Shown: one piece after another, positions 7,653 to 15,987 of the stretch
Position numbering within the stretch: the stretch's first letter is position 1
How the letters are laid out: each line of letters starts with the position of its first letter
Assembly: GCA_041855385.1 (NCBI GenBank)
Contig: JBHAEC010000107.1
Location: 1-47,239 of the forward strand
Length of the DNA: 47,239 nucleotides
Reading direction: 5' to 3'
DNA from: JBHAEC01 sp041855385
GTDB taxonomy: Bacteria > Bacillota > Negativicutes > Veillonellales > Veillonellaceae
The notes under the pieces: generated by a model
What the model saw: only the letters and a program-made list of their open reading frames with translations
Database searches by the model: none
What the model was told of the DNA's origin: nothing
Position numbers and translations under genes: made by a program

Positions 7653-8450
7653 TTAAAGGTAATGTTCCAGTCCAAAAGTTAATCCGGGATGATTTGCAAT
7701 TCGTTTGCAAGCAAGAATAACCCCCGGCATAAAAGACTCCCTATGTAAAGAGTCGTGTCGTATCGTTAAAAGTTCGCTATGTCCACCAAAAAGAATTTCT
7801 TGGTGTGCCACATATCCCGGAAGCCTCACGCTATGAACAGATATGTCGTTTATCTTTGCTCCTCGAGCTCCCATAGCACTTTCTTTTGTTAAATCTTCTT
7901 GCCCTTTTACTTGTGCCCCTTGTCTCGCTTCATTAATGAGAAGGGCCGTTCTTGCGGCAGTACCGGATGGAGCATCATATTTATGATTGTGATGAAGCTC
8001 AATAATTTCCACATCCGGAAAATAAGGTGCCAATTCAGCAGCTACTTTCATCATCATTACTGCGCCTAAAGAAAAATTAGGAGCTACAAGAATATGTGCC
8101 CCATTGGCATTTCCTAAGGCCTGTAATTTATCTCTTTCCTCCTCCTTTAAACCGGTCGTCCCGATAACAAGATGAACACCTGCTTGCAGAGCTGTTTTTG
8201 CATTTTCAAAAACAACGGAAGGATTGGTAAAATCTACTACAACATGAGGTTTTTCTTTTATTATCGCCTCATGCAAAGAATCATACAAAATTTTATCTAA
8301 AGCGGGTAATCCCGCTACTATCCCCACATCTTTTCCGGCTTCTGCTAAGTCAACTCCGCCAACTAATTCCAATTCTTCATCATTATGCACCGCTTTAACT
8401 ACTTCACGACCCATCTTTCCACCGGCACCACATACAAGTACTTTAATCAT
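7653..8450 (-). CDS. dapB: 4-hydroxy-tetrahydrodipicolinate reductase
   Basis: DapB reduces the DapA product to tetrahydrodipicolinate. The 265-aa protein begins MIKVLVCGAGGKMGREV, the Rossmann nucleotide-binding loop. It also shows the VVDFTNP and GTTG motifs, ELHHNHKYDAPSGTA (catalytic His pair and Lys) and a C-terminal LTFGLEHYL. A longer in-frame reading reaches 8516 but runs through the riboswitch terminator. The ATG at 8448-8450 has AAGGGTGA upstream and fits the family start. It is first in its operon. Its leader holds a lysine riboswitch plus terminator, so excess lysine should stop transcription of the whole operon. Confidence 0.97.
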   Translation of the reverse strand: MIKVLVCGAGGKMGREVVKAVHNDEELELVGGVDLAEAGKDVGIVAGLPALDKILYDSLHEAIIKEKPHVVVDFTNPSVVFENAKTALQAGVHLVIGTTGLKEEERDKLQALGNANGAHILVAPNFSLGAVMMMKVAAELAPYFPDVEIIELHHNHKYDAPSGTAARTALLINEARQGAQVKGQEDLTKESAMGARGAKINDISVHSVRLPGYVAHQEILFGGHSELLTIRHDSLHRESFMPGVILACKRIANHPGLTFGLEHYL

Positions 8451-8465
8451 AGGTCTCACCCTTTC

Positions 8466-8501
8466 AAAAAAAAAATCAGTAGAGTAATAACTCCACTGAT
8501 T
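8466..8501 (-). terminator. Riboswitch expression-platform terminator before dapB
   Basis: On the minus strand a 12-base stem (8490-8501 with 8474-8485, one G-U wobble, 4-base loop) is followed by about ten Ts. It lies between the lysine aptamer and the dapB Shine-Dalgarno, as expected for ligand-induced termination. Confidence 0.9.
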
Positions 8502-8537
8502 AACATAGTTAGGCATACATTCCCTATTCCAATCAAT

Positions 8538-8698
8538 GAGCTAGCACTCCATCAAAATTGATGACAGTCGCATACTTCTTAAATATACAACCAGCAATAC
8601 AGGTTGGCCCCATAAAACTTCGGCGAGCAACCCTTTCTATAACGATCCTAACCTGCCAAGCTCCCGTTATCTACTCTTTTTACTCGCGCCTCTATCTC
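8538..8698 (-). promoter_or_regulatory. Lysine riboswitch (L box) aptamer
   Basis: The minus-strand leader of dapB carries recognisable L-box signatures in order: AGATAGAGGCGCGA at the 5' side, an AGTA element, TCGCCGAAG in the middle, GGGGCC with a GCTGG pairing region, then GACTGTCATC and GATGGAGTGCTA at the 3' side. The P1 arms GAGATAG (8692-8698) and CTAGCTC (8538-8544) pair with one mismatch. It is followed by a terminator and then a lysine-synthesis gene. The boundaries come from the P1 pairing and are approximate. Confidence 0.93.
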
Positions 8699-8718
8699 CA
8701 TATTATAAAATTAAAGTT

Positions 8719-8747
8719 AGTATAAACGATAAATAGCCTGTCGTCAA
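8719..8747 (-). promoter_or_regulatory. Promoter of the dapB-asd-dapA operon
   Basis: TTGACG (8742-8747), a 17-base spacer and TATACT (8719-8724) on the minus strand, just after the recN stop. The predicted start near 8712 lies about 14 bases ahead of the riboswitch P1 stem. Confidence 0.85.
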
Positions 8748-8755
8748 TCACCAAG

Positions 8756-10435
8756 TTATAATTTATACTCAACCTTAAATCGTTTTAGCAAATCTTCTGC
8801 TGCTTCTAAAGCCTTTTCAGATGGCGCACTTCCCGCAAACATCATAGCAATGTGTCGAGCATGATCCTCCTCCGATAGAGGTAGTACAATTGAGGAAGTC
8901 CGTCCGTTCACATTCCTCTTATCCAAATGGTAGTGATATTCTGCAATACTGGCAGTCTGCGGCATGTGAGTAATACAAAGAACTTGCCGGTTTTGTCCAA
9001 GTTCATACATGCGCTGAGCCACTTTAAGTGCTGCTTCTCCGCTAATTCCCACATCAATTTCATCAAAAACCAGTGTTTTTTCAATATCAGCGGCAAAAAC
9101 AGACTTGCAGGCTAGAGCGATACGTGATAATTCACCACCGGAAGCAATCTTGGCCAAAGACAACATAGGTTCTCCGATATTGGCAGAAAACAGCAGCTCA
9201 ATTTGTGAAGACCCTAGGGGAGTAAATTCTGACTCAGTCTCTATTAAAAAGGAAAAATTTGCTTCCTCCATCCCCAATTGAGCAACCGCCTCGCGTAAAT
9301 AAAAAGCAATGTTTTCCGCATTTTGCATTCGCACCTGGTTTAGCTTATCATGTGCAATTTTCAGTGGTTTTATAATATCTTTTAACTTTTCCTCTAGCTC
9401 ATCTTTATTAAGACGTTGCGATTCTAAAAAATCCAATCTTTCCTGAGCATTATTCATAAAGTCCTTAACTTCCGATAGAGTAGGACCGTACTTTTTCTTT
9501 AAATTATATAATAAAGAGTCCCTCTCTTGGCAATATCTATACCGTTCTTCACTAAAAGTAAGTGTATCTTCATATTTTTGTAATTCGTGAACAGCCTCTT
9601 CTAGTTGAAAATAAGAAGACGCAATCAGTTCCTCTACATTTTTTAAATCAGGAGTATGACGGGCAATTTGTTTCAGAGATTCTTTTATTTTATTTAAGTT
9701 TCCCATTATATCGCTATCGCCGTTATAGAGTGCATCCATACAGCCGGTAACCGTTTTTGTAAGCTGGTCATAGTTATCCAGCTGCCTTAATTCCGCCTCA
9801 ATATTTTCATCTTCTTTCGGTAAAATATTAGCCGCCTCAATCTCTTCAATCTGCCAATTCAGTATTTCTATCTCTCGTATGCGCTCAGAAGAAAGCGCAT
9901 CTATTTTTTGCAATTCCCGCTCCAGTTTTTTATAACTGTCGTACAACTCCCTATATATCTCATACGCTTGACGAGCTTCACCATTATAGCGGTCAAGCAA
10001 TTGGACATGAGTCGAAGTATCCAGTAAGTCTTGACTTTGATATTGTCCATGAATATCCGCTAAAAGTGATCCTATATGACGAAGTGTTTTCAGAGTAATA
10101 ACCTGGTCATTTGCCTTAATTACACTCTTTCCCTTCTCAGAAAAATAGCGTGATAAAATAAGCTCTTCTTCTTCAAAGGATAAATTAGAAAACTCTAAAA
10201 AGCTTTTCAATTTTTCGTTATTTCCAATCGAAAAGGTTCCTTCCAATAAAAAGTAGTCTTTTCCATGACGAATAAACTCACTGCTTGCCCTTTCGCCCAA
10301 AAGAATACTAAAAGCATCCATGAGAATTGATTTTCCCGCTCCCGTTTCTCCTGTAAAAACGGTAATCCCATCTTGAAGGAATAGTTCCACTTGTTCAATT
10401 AACGCAAAGTTTTGAATTCCCATTCGTGTTAACAT
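8756..10435 (-). CDS. recN: DNA repair protein RecN
   Basis: RecN is an SMC-like ATPase acting at double-strand breaks in the cytoplasm. The 559-aa protein has a Walker A GETGAGKS (about residues 31-38), a long coiled-coil middle (about 155-370 with many Glu/Lys/Leu heptads), the ABC-type signature IASGGELSR and a Walker B VFDEIDVG near the C-terminus. Length is normal. It lies 3 bases after argR, an association conserved in Firmicutes (ahrC-recN). It is the last gene of the long housekeeping array, ahead of the dap promoter. No LexA box was found upstream, so it seems not to be a direct SOS target here. Confidence 0.97.
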   Translation of the reverse strand: MLTRMGIQNFALIEQVELFLQDGITVFTGETGAGKSILMDAFSILLGERASSEFIRHGKDYFLLEGTFSIGNNEKLKSFLEFSNLSFEEEELILSRYFSEKGKSVIKANDQVITLKTLRHIGSLLADIHGQYQSQDLLDTSTHVQLLDRYNGEARQAYEIYRELYDSYKKLERELQKIDALSSERIREIEILNWQIEEIEAANILPKEDENIEAELRQLDNYDQLTKTVTGCMDALYNGDSDIMGNLNKIKESLKQIARHTPDLKNVEELIASSYFQLEEAVHELQKYEDTLTFSEERYRYCQERDSLLYNLKKKYGPTLSEVKDFMNNAQERLDFLESQRLNKDELEEKLKDIIKPLKIAHDKLNQVRMQNAENIAFYLREAVAQLGMEEANFSFLIETESEFTPLGSSQIELLFSANIGEPMLSLAKIASGGELSRIALACKSVFAADIEKTLVFDEIDVGISGEAALKVAQRMYELGQNRQVLCITHMPQTASIAEYHYHLDKRNVNGRTSSIVLPLSEEDHARHIAMMFAGSAPSEKALEAAEDLLKRFKVEYKL

Positions 10436-10438
10436 ATA

Positions 10439-10894
10439 TCATTCCTTCATAAGCGATGCTATCTTTTCCAAAATAACAGGTATTTCCTCCACGCTCCTGG
10501 AAATCAATAAAATAGTATCGTCTCCCGCCAAAGTTCCGATGACTTCCGGCCACTTCGCATGATCTAACGCAAATCCGATGGATTGTGCAGATCCCGGGAT
10601 AGTATGCACCACAACAAGATTCAAGCTGCTATCCACACGCGTAATACTGTCTTGAAACAGCCGGCTCATTCGACTTCTAGACATCAGAACATTTTCTTCC
10701 GGGGACAAAGCGTAACGGGAGCGTCCGTCTCCTGTAGGTACTTTAATGAGCATCAGCTCCTTTATATCTCTCGATACAGTCGCCTGTGTCACTTCAATCC
10801 CTTCTTCCAAAAGAGCTCTCGATAGTTCCTCTTGCGTTTCAATAGGTCTTGATTGCACGATTTCTTTAATCTTATTATAACGATATCGTTTCAT
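10439..10894 (-). CDS. argR: Arginine repressor ArgR/AhrC
   Basis: A 151-aa arginine-responsive regulator. The N-terminal winged helix includes TQEELSRALLEEGIEVTQAT and then VSRDIKELML. The C-terminal arginine-binding and hexamerisation domain shows HTIPGSAQSIGFALD and the GTLAGDDTILL motif that holds the ligand Asp pair. Length is typical. It sits between mnmM and recN, the standard Firmicutes position. No arginine genes are in the window, so its targets lie elsewhere. Confidence 0.96.
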   Translation of the reverse strand: MKRYRYNKIKEIVQSRPIETQEELSRALLEEGIEVTQATVSRDIKELMLIKVPTGDGRSRYALSPEENVLMSRSRMSRLFQDSITRVDSSLNLVVVHTIPGSAQSIGFALDHAKWPEVIGTLAGDDTILLISRSVEEIPVILEKIASLMKE

Positions 10895-10898
10895 AATC

Positions 10899-11498
10899 TC
10901 ACCGTCCTTTTACAATATATAAAATAGGAGGATAATTAATTTGATTGATCGGTTGCCAACACGAAACATCCCAACTGGCTTGTGGCAAACTAGATAAAAA
11001 CATCTCTACTCGAAGTTGTTCATCTCTTCCTTCCTCCGTTCCCGGATAGGCTACCAGTGTCAACAAACCCCCGGACTTTATTTTTAATAAAGCTGTTTCA
11101 ATAGCCTTACAGGTATTAACTCCTTTTGTATGAAACGTGTGGTCTCCTCCCGGAAGATAACCTAAATTAAACACTACTAAATCATACCATGGAAAACCGG
11201 ATGTTTTTAAAACTTCTTTATGATCTCCCTGCCTGAAAAAAATCTTTTTCTCTTCCTGGGAAAAATTTTCAAATGTCTCAGTATTATTTCTAAGTTCTTT
11301 TATTTTTTCCTTCGTCTTAAGTACAGCTACCTCCTGTATATCTATTGCTAAAAGTGAAGCATTATTATTCATGTGCTCATACAGAAATATCGTATCATAT
11401 CCATTTCCACAGGTAGCATCAACTATATACTCGGCAGTTTTCAACTTATCGAGCCAAAATAAATGTTGAAACTTTACTGCATGACCATAGTGAATCAT
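10899..11498 (-). CDS. mnmM: YtqB/MnmM-type tRNA methyltransferase
   Basis: A 199-aa class I SAM-dependent methyltransferase of the YtqB group. The N-terminus carries a conserved AVKFQHLFW segment. Motif I is VDATCGNGYDT (about residues 27-37), the acidic ribose-binding residue is in LAIDIQE, and DLVVFNLGYLPGG carries the family catalytic region. Members are known as the enzyme that methylates the nm5 wobble uridine in several Gram-positive tRNAs. It overlaps nadK by 4 bases (ATGA) and is 4 bases from argR, so it is translated within the same operon. Assignment to YtqB rests on motif layout; the specific substrate is from family knowledge. Confidence 0.85.
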   Translation of the reverse strand: MIHYGHAVKFQHLFWLDKLKTAEYIVDATCGNGYDTIFLYEHMNNNASLLAIDIQEVAVLKTKEKIKELRNNTETFENFSQEEKKIFFRQGDHKEVLKTSGFPWYDLVVFNLGYLPGGDHTFHTKGVNTCKAIETALLKIKSGGLLTLVAYPGTEEGRDEQLRVEMFLSSLPQASWDVSCWQPINQINYPPILYIVKGR

Positions 11499-12379
11499 AA
11501 TAAAGCTTCCCGACGTGCTGACAATTTCTTAAACAAAGATGCAAAGAAATGCTGATTAGTAAATCGAACGAAACGAGTATACAGTGGATCTGCCGACACA
11601 TAAAGAGTTTCGTCATTATGAAGCACATAATCGTAAGTGCCATCGACGGACACATATAAATCTTTTTCTCTTTCCGGCATAGTAATACAAAGTTTTGCAT
11701 CTTCCGGAAGAACCAAAGACACATTTTGTACTAAATGAGGGCATACAGGGGTTACCACAATCGAGTGATTCTCAGGACTTAAAATAGGTCCTCCTCCGGA
11801 TAAATTATAACTTGTCGATCCCGTTGCCGTAGCAACAATAAGTCCATCGGCAGGATATTGTTGGGTATCAATGCCATTAATTGCCAAGCGGATACGCGCC
11901 ATTTTGCCCGGCTCCGACCTGGATATAACAACATCATTAATAGCCGGCATAAGATTGATTCTTCCATTTCTTCCCATAATATAAGATGAAAGAAGAATTC
12001 TATCTTCTATCTCGTACGCTCCCGCTGCCAATCGACATATGCTCGCCTCTATGTTATGTTGCTCAATCTGATTTAAAAAACCTAATTCCCCCAAGTTAAC
12101 ACCGCAAATTGGTTTACTGTAGGTATATATTTCTTTTGCCAATTGGATTAAAGTTCCATCACCGCCAAAAGAAAATGCCATATCTATGGTTTCAAAGAGC
12201 CTGCTTCTCTCTATATAATGACTATCCGGAATAGGCAACTCTGTCTTCAGCTTTTCCAAATTCGTTACATCGGAAGGCATATATACTTCCATTCCTTGGC
12301 GCTGACATACTTCTGTAGCCTCCTTCAAAACTTCATATACATTTTCCTTATTAAGATTGGGTATAAATCCTACCTTCAT
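11495..12379 (-). CDS. nadK: NAD kinase
   Basis: NadK phosphorylates NAD to NADP using ATP or polyphosphate. The 294-aa protein shows the GGDGT motif in FSFGGDGTLIQLA (about residues 71-83), VNLGELGFL, NDVVISR and the glycine-rich ATGSTSYNLSGGGPI. These are all diagnostic. It overlaps mnmM by 4 bases and follows tlyA by 8 bases, so it is in the same operon; the tlyA-nadK pairing is frequent in Firmicutes and Actinobacteria. Confidence 0.97.
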   Translation of the reverse strand: MKVGFIPNLNKENVYEVLKEATEVCQRQGMEVYMPSDVTNLEKLKTELPIPDSHYIERSRLFETIDMAFSFGGDGTLIQLAKEIYTYSKPICGVNLGELGFLNQIEQHNIEASICRLAAGAYEIEDRILLSSYIMGRNGRINLMPAINDVVISRSEPGKMARIRLAINGIDTQQYPADGLIVATATGSTSYNLSGGGPILSPENHSIVVTPVCPHLVQNVSLVLPEDAKLCITMPEREKDLYVSVDGTYDYVLHNDETLYVSADPLYTRFVRFTNQHFFASLFKKLSARREALL

Positions 12380-12387
12380 ATGTTCAC

Positions 12388-13188
12388 CTACATTTCATGT
12401 GCTTCGGACACTATTTTTTCTATTACTTCTTCCGAAAAAGGACTATCTCCTTCTTTGTCGCGTTTAAAAAATCCGAGGAATTCAATATTCCCTTCTGTTC
12501 CTTTTATGGGAGAATAAGTAAGCCCCATGGGGAATAAACCATTTTTACAAGCCCTATCAAGAACTTCTTGCAATACCCGTGTATGTACGTTTTTGTCCCG
12601 AACAATGCCACCTTTACCGACAAACTCTCTTCCCGCCTCGAATTGTGGCTTTATAAGAGCCACAAGACTTCCATTTTCTTTAAGCAAAGAGTTTGCTACA
12701 GGAAATACTTTTTCCAGCGATATAAAGGCAACATCAATAGATATAAAGTCCGCTAATTCCCCAATTTGTTCCGGAGTTACTGCTCGGATATTCTGTCTTT
12801 CCATATTAATAACTTGAGGATGATTGCGAAGTTTCCATGCTAACTGATTGTATCCCACATCGATCGCATAAACTTTTTTGGCCCCATTTTGCAGTGCACA
12901 ATCGGTAAATCCTCCCGTTGAAGCACCAATATCTATCATAACAGCCCCTTCAAGGGAGATAGAAAAGAAATTAAGCGCCTTTTCAAGTTTAAGTCCACCT
13001 CGACTTACATAGGGCAAAGTATTTCCTTTAATTGTAAGACAGGCTGTTTCGTCTACTTTGATTCCCGCTTTATCTAAACAAGTATGTTCATGAAATACCA
13101 GACCTGCCATGATAGCAGCTTTTGCCTTTTCTCTACTTTCAAAAAGGCCCCTGTTAACCAATAAAACATCTAATCTTTCTTTTTTCAT
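12388..13188 (-). CDS. tlyA: TlyA-family rRNA 2'-O-methyltransferase
   Basis: A 266-aa protein with an N-terminal S4 RNA-binding domain (ERLDVLLVNRGLFESREKAK) and a C-terminal FtsJ-like methyltransferase domain (MIDIGASTGGFTDC, YAIDVGYNQLAWKLR, SIDVAFISL, ALIKPQFEAG). The family methylates ribosomal RNA; older names call it a hemolysin. An in-frame extension up to 13239 exists, but the ATG at 13186-13188 matches the family start (KKERLD) and has AAGG 8 bases upstream. It is in the ispA-to-recN operon. Activity on 16S, 23S or both cannot be told from sequence. Confidence 0.93.
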   Translation of the reverse strand: MKKERLDVLLVNRGLFESREKAKAAIMAGLVFHEHTCLDKAGIKVDETACLTIKGNTLPYVSRGGLKLEKALNFFSISLEGAVMIDIGASTGGFTDCALQNGAKKVYAIDVGYNQLAWKLRNHPQVINMERQNIRAVTPEQIGELADFISIDVAFISLEKVFPVANSLLKENGSLVALIKPQFEAGREFVGKGGIVRDKNVHTRVLQEVLDRACKNGLFPMGLTYSPIKGTEGNIEFLGFFKRDKEGDSPFSEEVIEKIVSEAHEM

Positions 13189-13207
13189 AGTTATACCTTG
13201 TCGGTTA

Positions 13208-13678
13208 TTATTTCGTGTGCAGTGCAAAAGCCACTGCAAACCCTAACAATGCTCCTCCCAACACTTCAAAAGGTGTATGACCGATTAACTCTTTTAAAAG
13301 AGGCACTTCTTCCTTAAAACGCCTTGTCAATTTATATTGACGAATAATACGATTCATAAGTTCTGCTTGTTTACCTGCAGCTCGCCTTACTCCGGCAGCA
13401 TCGTACATTACAATAGTCGAGAATACGAGGGAAACGGCAAACACGGTTGATGACAGCCCCTCTAGCAAGCCAATAGTAGTGCAAAGCGCTACCACTAAAG
13501 AAGTATGTGAACTGGGAAATCCCCCGGATCCGACCATGCGCGCCCACTCCCACTTCCTATATTGCAATAAATCTATAATCATTTTCAGCGTTTGTGCTAT
13601 AAACCAACCCCAAAACGCTGCCACTAACGGTTCATTTTTCAGTAGCTCAGCTACCATCATTTGTACTTCAATTACCAT
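13208..13678 (-). CDS. Divergent PAP2 family membrane protein (YuiD/DUF212)
   Basis: A 156-aa integral membrane protein. It has hydrophobic segments at about residues 17-35, 60-95 and 138-153, and the diagnostic GSGGFPSSHTSLVVAL motif, which resembles the PSxxH core of PAP2 phosphatases. It also has YDAAGVRRAAGKQA and a C-terminal LIGHTPFEVLGGALLG. The family is called divergent PAP2 (YuiD). Its reaction is not firmly known; a lipid or isoprenyl phosphate substrate would fit its place next to ispA, but that is inference. The ATG overlaps the ispA stop by one base and has AAGAAGG 8 bases upstream, indicating coupled translation. Confidence 0.87.
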   Translation of the reverse strand: MVIEVQMMVAELLKNEPLVAAFWGWFIAQTLKMIIDLLQYRKWEWARMVGSGGFPSSHTSLVVALCTTIGLLEGLSSTVFAVSLVFSTIVMYDAAGVRRAAGKQAELMNRIIRQYKLTRRFKEEVPLLKELIGHTPFEVLGGALLGFAVAFALHTK

Positions 13679-14556
13679 TACTTAGACCTTCTTAAAAGAT
13701 ATTCCGTTAATTCCAAGAGTCTATCCGTATAAATAGGCAAACCGCAAAGAGCCTCTTCTGCAACCCTTGCTGTTTCTTCAGCTCTTATCCTTGCTTCATC
13801 TAATGAAAGAATGGAAACATAGGTAGCCTTTTCCTCTTTTTGATCCTTACCCGGCGTTTTTCCAAGTTCTTCTGCCGTGCCTACTACATCTAATATATCA
13901 TCTGTAATTTGAAACAATAATCCCAATGCTCTTGCGTATTTACGAAGTGCCTCCCTAACAACATGATCGGCCTTTCCAAGAATTAAGCCGATCTCCACCG
14001 CAGCAAAAAATAAAGCTCCTGTCTTTCCGCCATGTAAAACTATAAGCTCCTCTATGGTTAGTTTTCGCCCCTCCGAAAGCAAATCGAAAGCCTGTCCGCC
14101 TACCATACCGGCTGCTCCGGCAGCACTACTGAGAATTTTTATAATCTCCACTTTTTCATACGCAGTTGAATCAGCATGAGACGCTACTATAGAAAAAGCT
14201 TCTGTTAAAAGCCCATCGCCCGCCAGAATGGCCATTCCTTCTCCATATACGACATGATTCGTCAGTTTGCCGCGACGATAATCATCGTTGTCCATGGCAG
14301 GTAAATCATCATGTATAAGAGAATAGGTGTGAATTAATTCTATGGCACAAATAAGATTCATATAAGAGGCAAACTTAACGCCGAGTGCTTCCATTACCAT
14401 CATCGTCAATATGGGACGTATCCGCTTTCCCCCTATGAGTAAACTATAATTCATCGACTCGTACAAGGGACTATATTCAGGTATGGATGGAATCAAAAGA
14501 TTATTTAACGACGCCTCTACAATCTGTTGTCGTTCTTTAAGATACTCCTTTAACAT
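13678..14556 (-). CDS. ispA: Polyprenyl (farnesyl/geranylgeranyl) diphosphate synthase
   Basis: A trans-prenyl transferase making C15 or C20 diphosphates from IPP and DMAPP/GPP. It shows the first Asp-rich motif DDLPAMDNDD, followed by YRRGK, and the second one QITDDILD, plus GGKRIRP near the N-terminus. All are intact. An ATG at 14569-14571 overlaps the xseB stop, but the ATG at 14554-14556 has AGAGAGG 7 bases upstream and is preferred, giving 292 aa. The order xseA-xseB-ispA is conserved in Firmicutes. In Bacillus and most relatives dxs follows ispA; here a YuiD-type gene takes that place. Confidence 0.94.
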   Translation of the reverse strand: MLKEYLKERQQIVEASLNNLLIPSIPEYSPLYESMNYSLLIGGKRIRPILTMMVMEALGVKFASYMNLICAIELIHTYSLIHDDLPAMDNDDYRRGKLTNHVVYGEGMAILAGDGLLTEAFSIVASHADSTAYEKVEIIKILSSAAGAAGMVGGQAFDLLSEGRKLTIEELIVLHGGKTGALFFAAVEIGLILGKADHVVREALRKYARALGLLFQITDDILDVVGTAEELGKTPGKDQKEEKATYVSILSLDEARIRAEETARVAEEALCGLPIYTDRLLELTEYLLRRSK

Positions 14557-14567
14557 ATATGCCTCTC

Positions 14568-14771
14568 TCATTTTACGCGCACTTCTTCAATAATCTGATT
14601 TACCTCTTCCTCTACATTTTCAAGAATAGCCGTGCATTCTTTTACCAAGGTAAGTCCCTTTTTATATTGATCCAACATTTGATCTAAAGAAAGGGTATTA
14701 TCATCTAAATTTTTCACTATCTCTTCCAACATAGAATACTTTTTTTCATAGCTTTTTAATTTGCTTGCCAT
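14568..14771 (-). CDS. xseB: Exodeoxyribonuclease VII small subunit
   Basis: A 67-aa helical protein with the family pattern KYSMLEEIVKNLDDNTLSLD followed by LDQYKKGLTLVKEC and a charged coiled-coil tail. Several XseB copies bind the XseA large subunit to form ExoVII, which degrades single-stranded DNA to oligonucleotides. Its start lies inside xseA (26-base overlap), pointing to translational coupling. Length is typical. Confidence 0.94.
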   Translation of the reverse strand: MASKLKSYEKKYSMLEEIVKNLDDNTLSLDQMLDQYKKGLTLVKECTAILENVEEEVNQIIEEVRVK

Positions 14772-15969
14772 GATATATCAACTCCTTTACATCCGCCTCT
14801 ATCAATCCATCCTCAGCCATTAGCCGGATTCTGTCCCCCAATGATATGGTAGAAATTGATTGAATAGGATTTCCCTTATGCTCAGCCTTTACATATCCCT
14901 TTGCCAATAGAGCCAAAGGATTTGAGAGCTCCAGTTTTTGAACAAGCAAGGCAAAATATCTTTGCTTTTGGCTCAAAGATGCCTGTAAATTTTGTAATAA
15001 CATCTGTTCCTTTTTTGTTATGTCCGTTTTTTCTCTATGAATAAATTTTAACACAGGAAGAGCCAATTTGCGGTCAAAAAGATTTCTTAGTTCTATTCTT
15101 TTCTTATCCAGCTCTTCCCTTATTTTCTCATGCAAATAATCATGTTTAATTGCCAGCTCCTCTATCAAATTTAAAAGAGGATACACGGCCAATTCTGCCG
15201 CATGGCTTGGCGTTGCCGCTCTAATATCAGCAGCAAAATCACATAAAGAGTAATCTGTCTCATGCCCTACCGCAGAAATAACAGGCGTTTTTGCATTATA
15301 AACAGCCTCCACTACTTTTCTATCATTAAAACACCATAAGTCTTCTAAGGATCCGCCACCGCGACCTACGATAATGACTTCTACATCCTCGTCTTTATCG
15401 GCCAATTCAATTCCTTTAGCTATATAAGGCGGAGCAATCTCACCTTGAACCGGAACCGAAAATAATTTAAACCGCACATGAGGGTTTCTTTTTTTTGCAA
15501 TATGCAGGATATCATGAAGGACCGCACCCGATTCCGAGGTGACAAGACCAATACAAGATGGCATCAAAGGTAAATTTTTTTTATGAAACGCATCAAAGTA
15601 TCCCAAAGCGGCCAACTCTTTTTTCAACAACTCATAAGCAATTTGAAAAGAGCTTTTGTTTCCTACAATAACATCATAACCTATTAAATTCAGTCGTCCC
15701 ATCTTTTCATAAAAGTTTAAACTGCCACGCAATGTTATCATAAGCCCATTATCCAACTCTCCTGCATAGGCTTGTCCTTTTAGTACATTTTGAAATATAG
15801 TTACATCGATCGACGCATTTTCATCCTTTAAACTAAAATAATAGCAGCCATTGGAATGACGTTTAAAGTTAGAGACTATGCCCGTAACAAAACAGTTACG
15901 CAAAGCTCGTTCTTGCTCTAACGTACCTTTAATTAAGGCTGTATATTGTGAGACGGTGAAAATATCCAT
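14746..15969 (-). CDS. xseA: Exodeoxyribonuclease VII large subunit
   Basis: A 407-aa ExoVII large subunit. The N-terminal OB-fold spans about residues 2-100 (TVSQYTALIKGTLE, GIVSNFKRHSNGCYYFSLKDE). The catalytic core shows IGLVTSESGAVLHDILH, IIVGRGGGSLEDLWCFND and SAVGHETDYSLCDFAAD with RAATPSHAAEL. A coiled-coil region and a C-terminal β segment (LLAKGYVKAEHKG) follow. All diagnostic motifs are present. It lies 18 bases after the TsaD paralogue and overlaps xseB. In Bacillus folD normally precedes xseA; that slot is taken here by the TsaD paralogue. Confidence 0.96.
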   Translation of the reverse strand: MDIFTVSQYTALIKGTLEQERALRNCFVTGIVSNFKRHSNGCYYFSLKDENASIDVTIFQNVLKGQAYAGELDNGLMITLRGSLNFYEKMGRLNLIGYDVIVGNKSSFQIAYELLKKELAALGYFDAFHKKNLPLMPSCIGLVTSESGAVLHDILHIAKKRNPHVRFKLFSVPVQGEIAPPYIAKGIELADKDEDVEVIIVGRGGGSLEDLWCFNDRKVVEAVYNAKTPVISAVGHETDYSLCDFAADIRAATPSHAAELAVYPLLNLIEELAIKHDYLHEKIREELDKKRIELRNLFDRKLALPVLKFIHREKTDITKKEQMLLQNLQASLSQKQRYFALLVQKLELSNPLALLAKGYVKAEHKGNPIQSISTISLGDRIRLMAEDGLIEADVKELIYHGKQIKKL

Positions 15970-15987
15970 AAATTATATCCTATACAC

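Noticed and set aside
8451..8516. A 22-residue N-terminal extension or leader peptide of dapB
   Set aside because: It reads through the riboswitch terminator and its T-tract, lacks similarity to DapB, and has no lysine codons that would suggest attenuation by translation.
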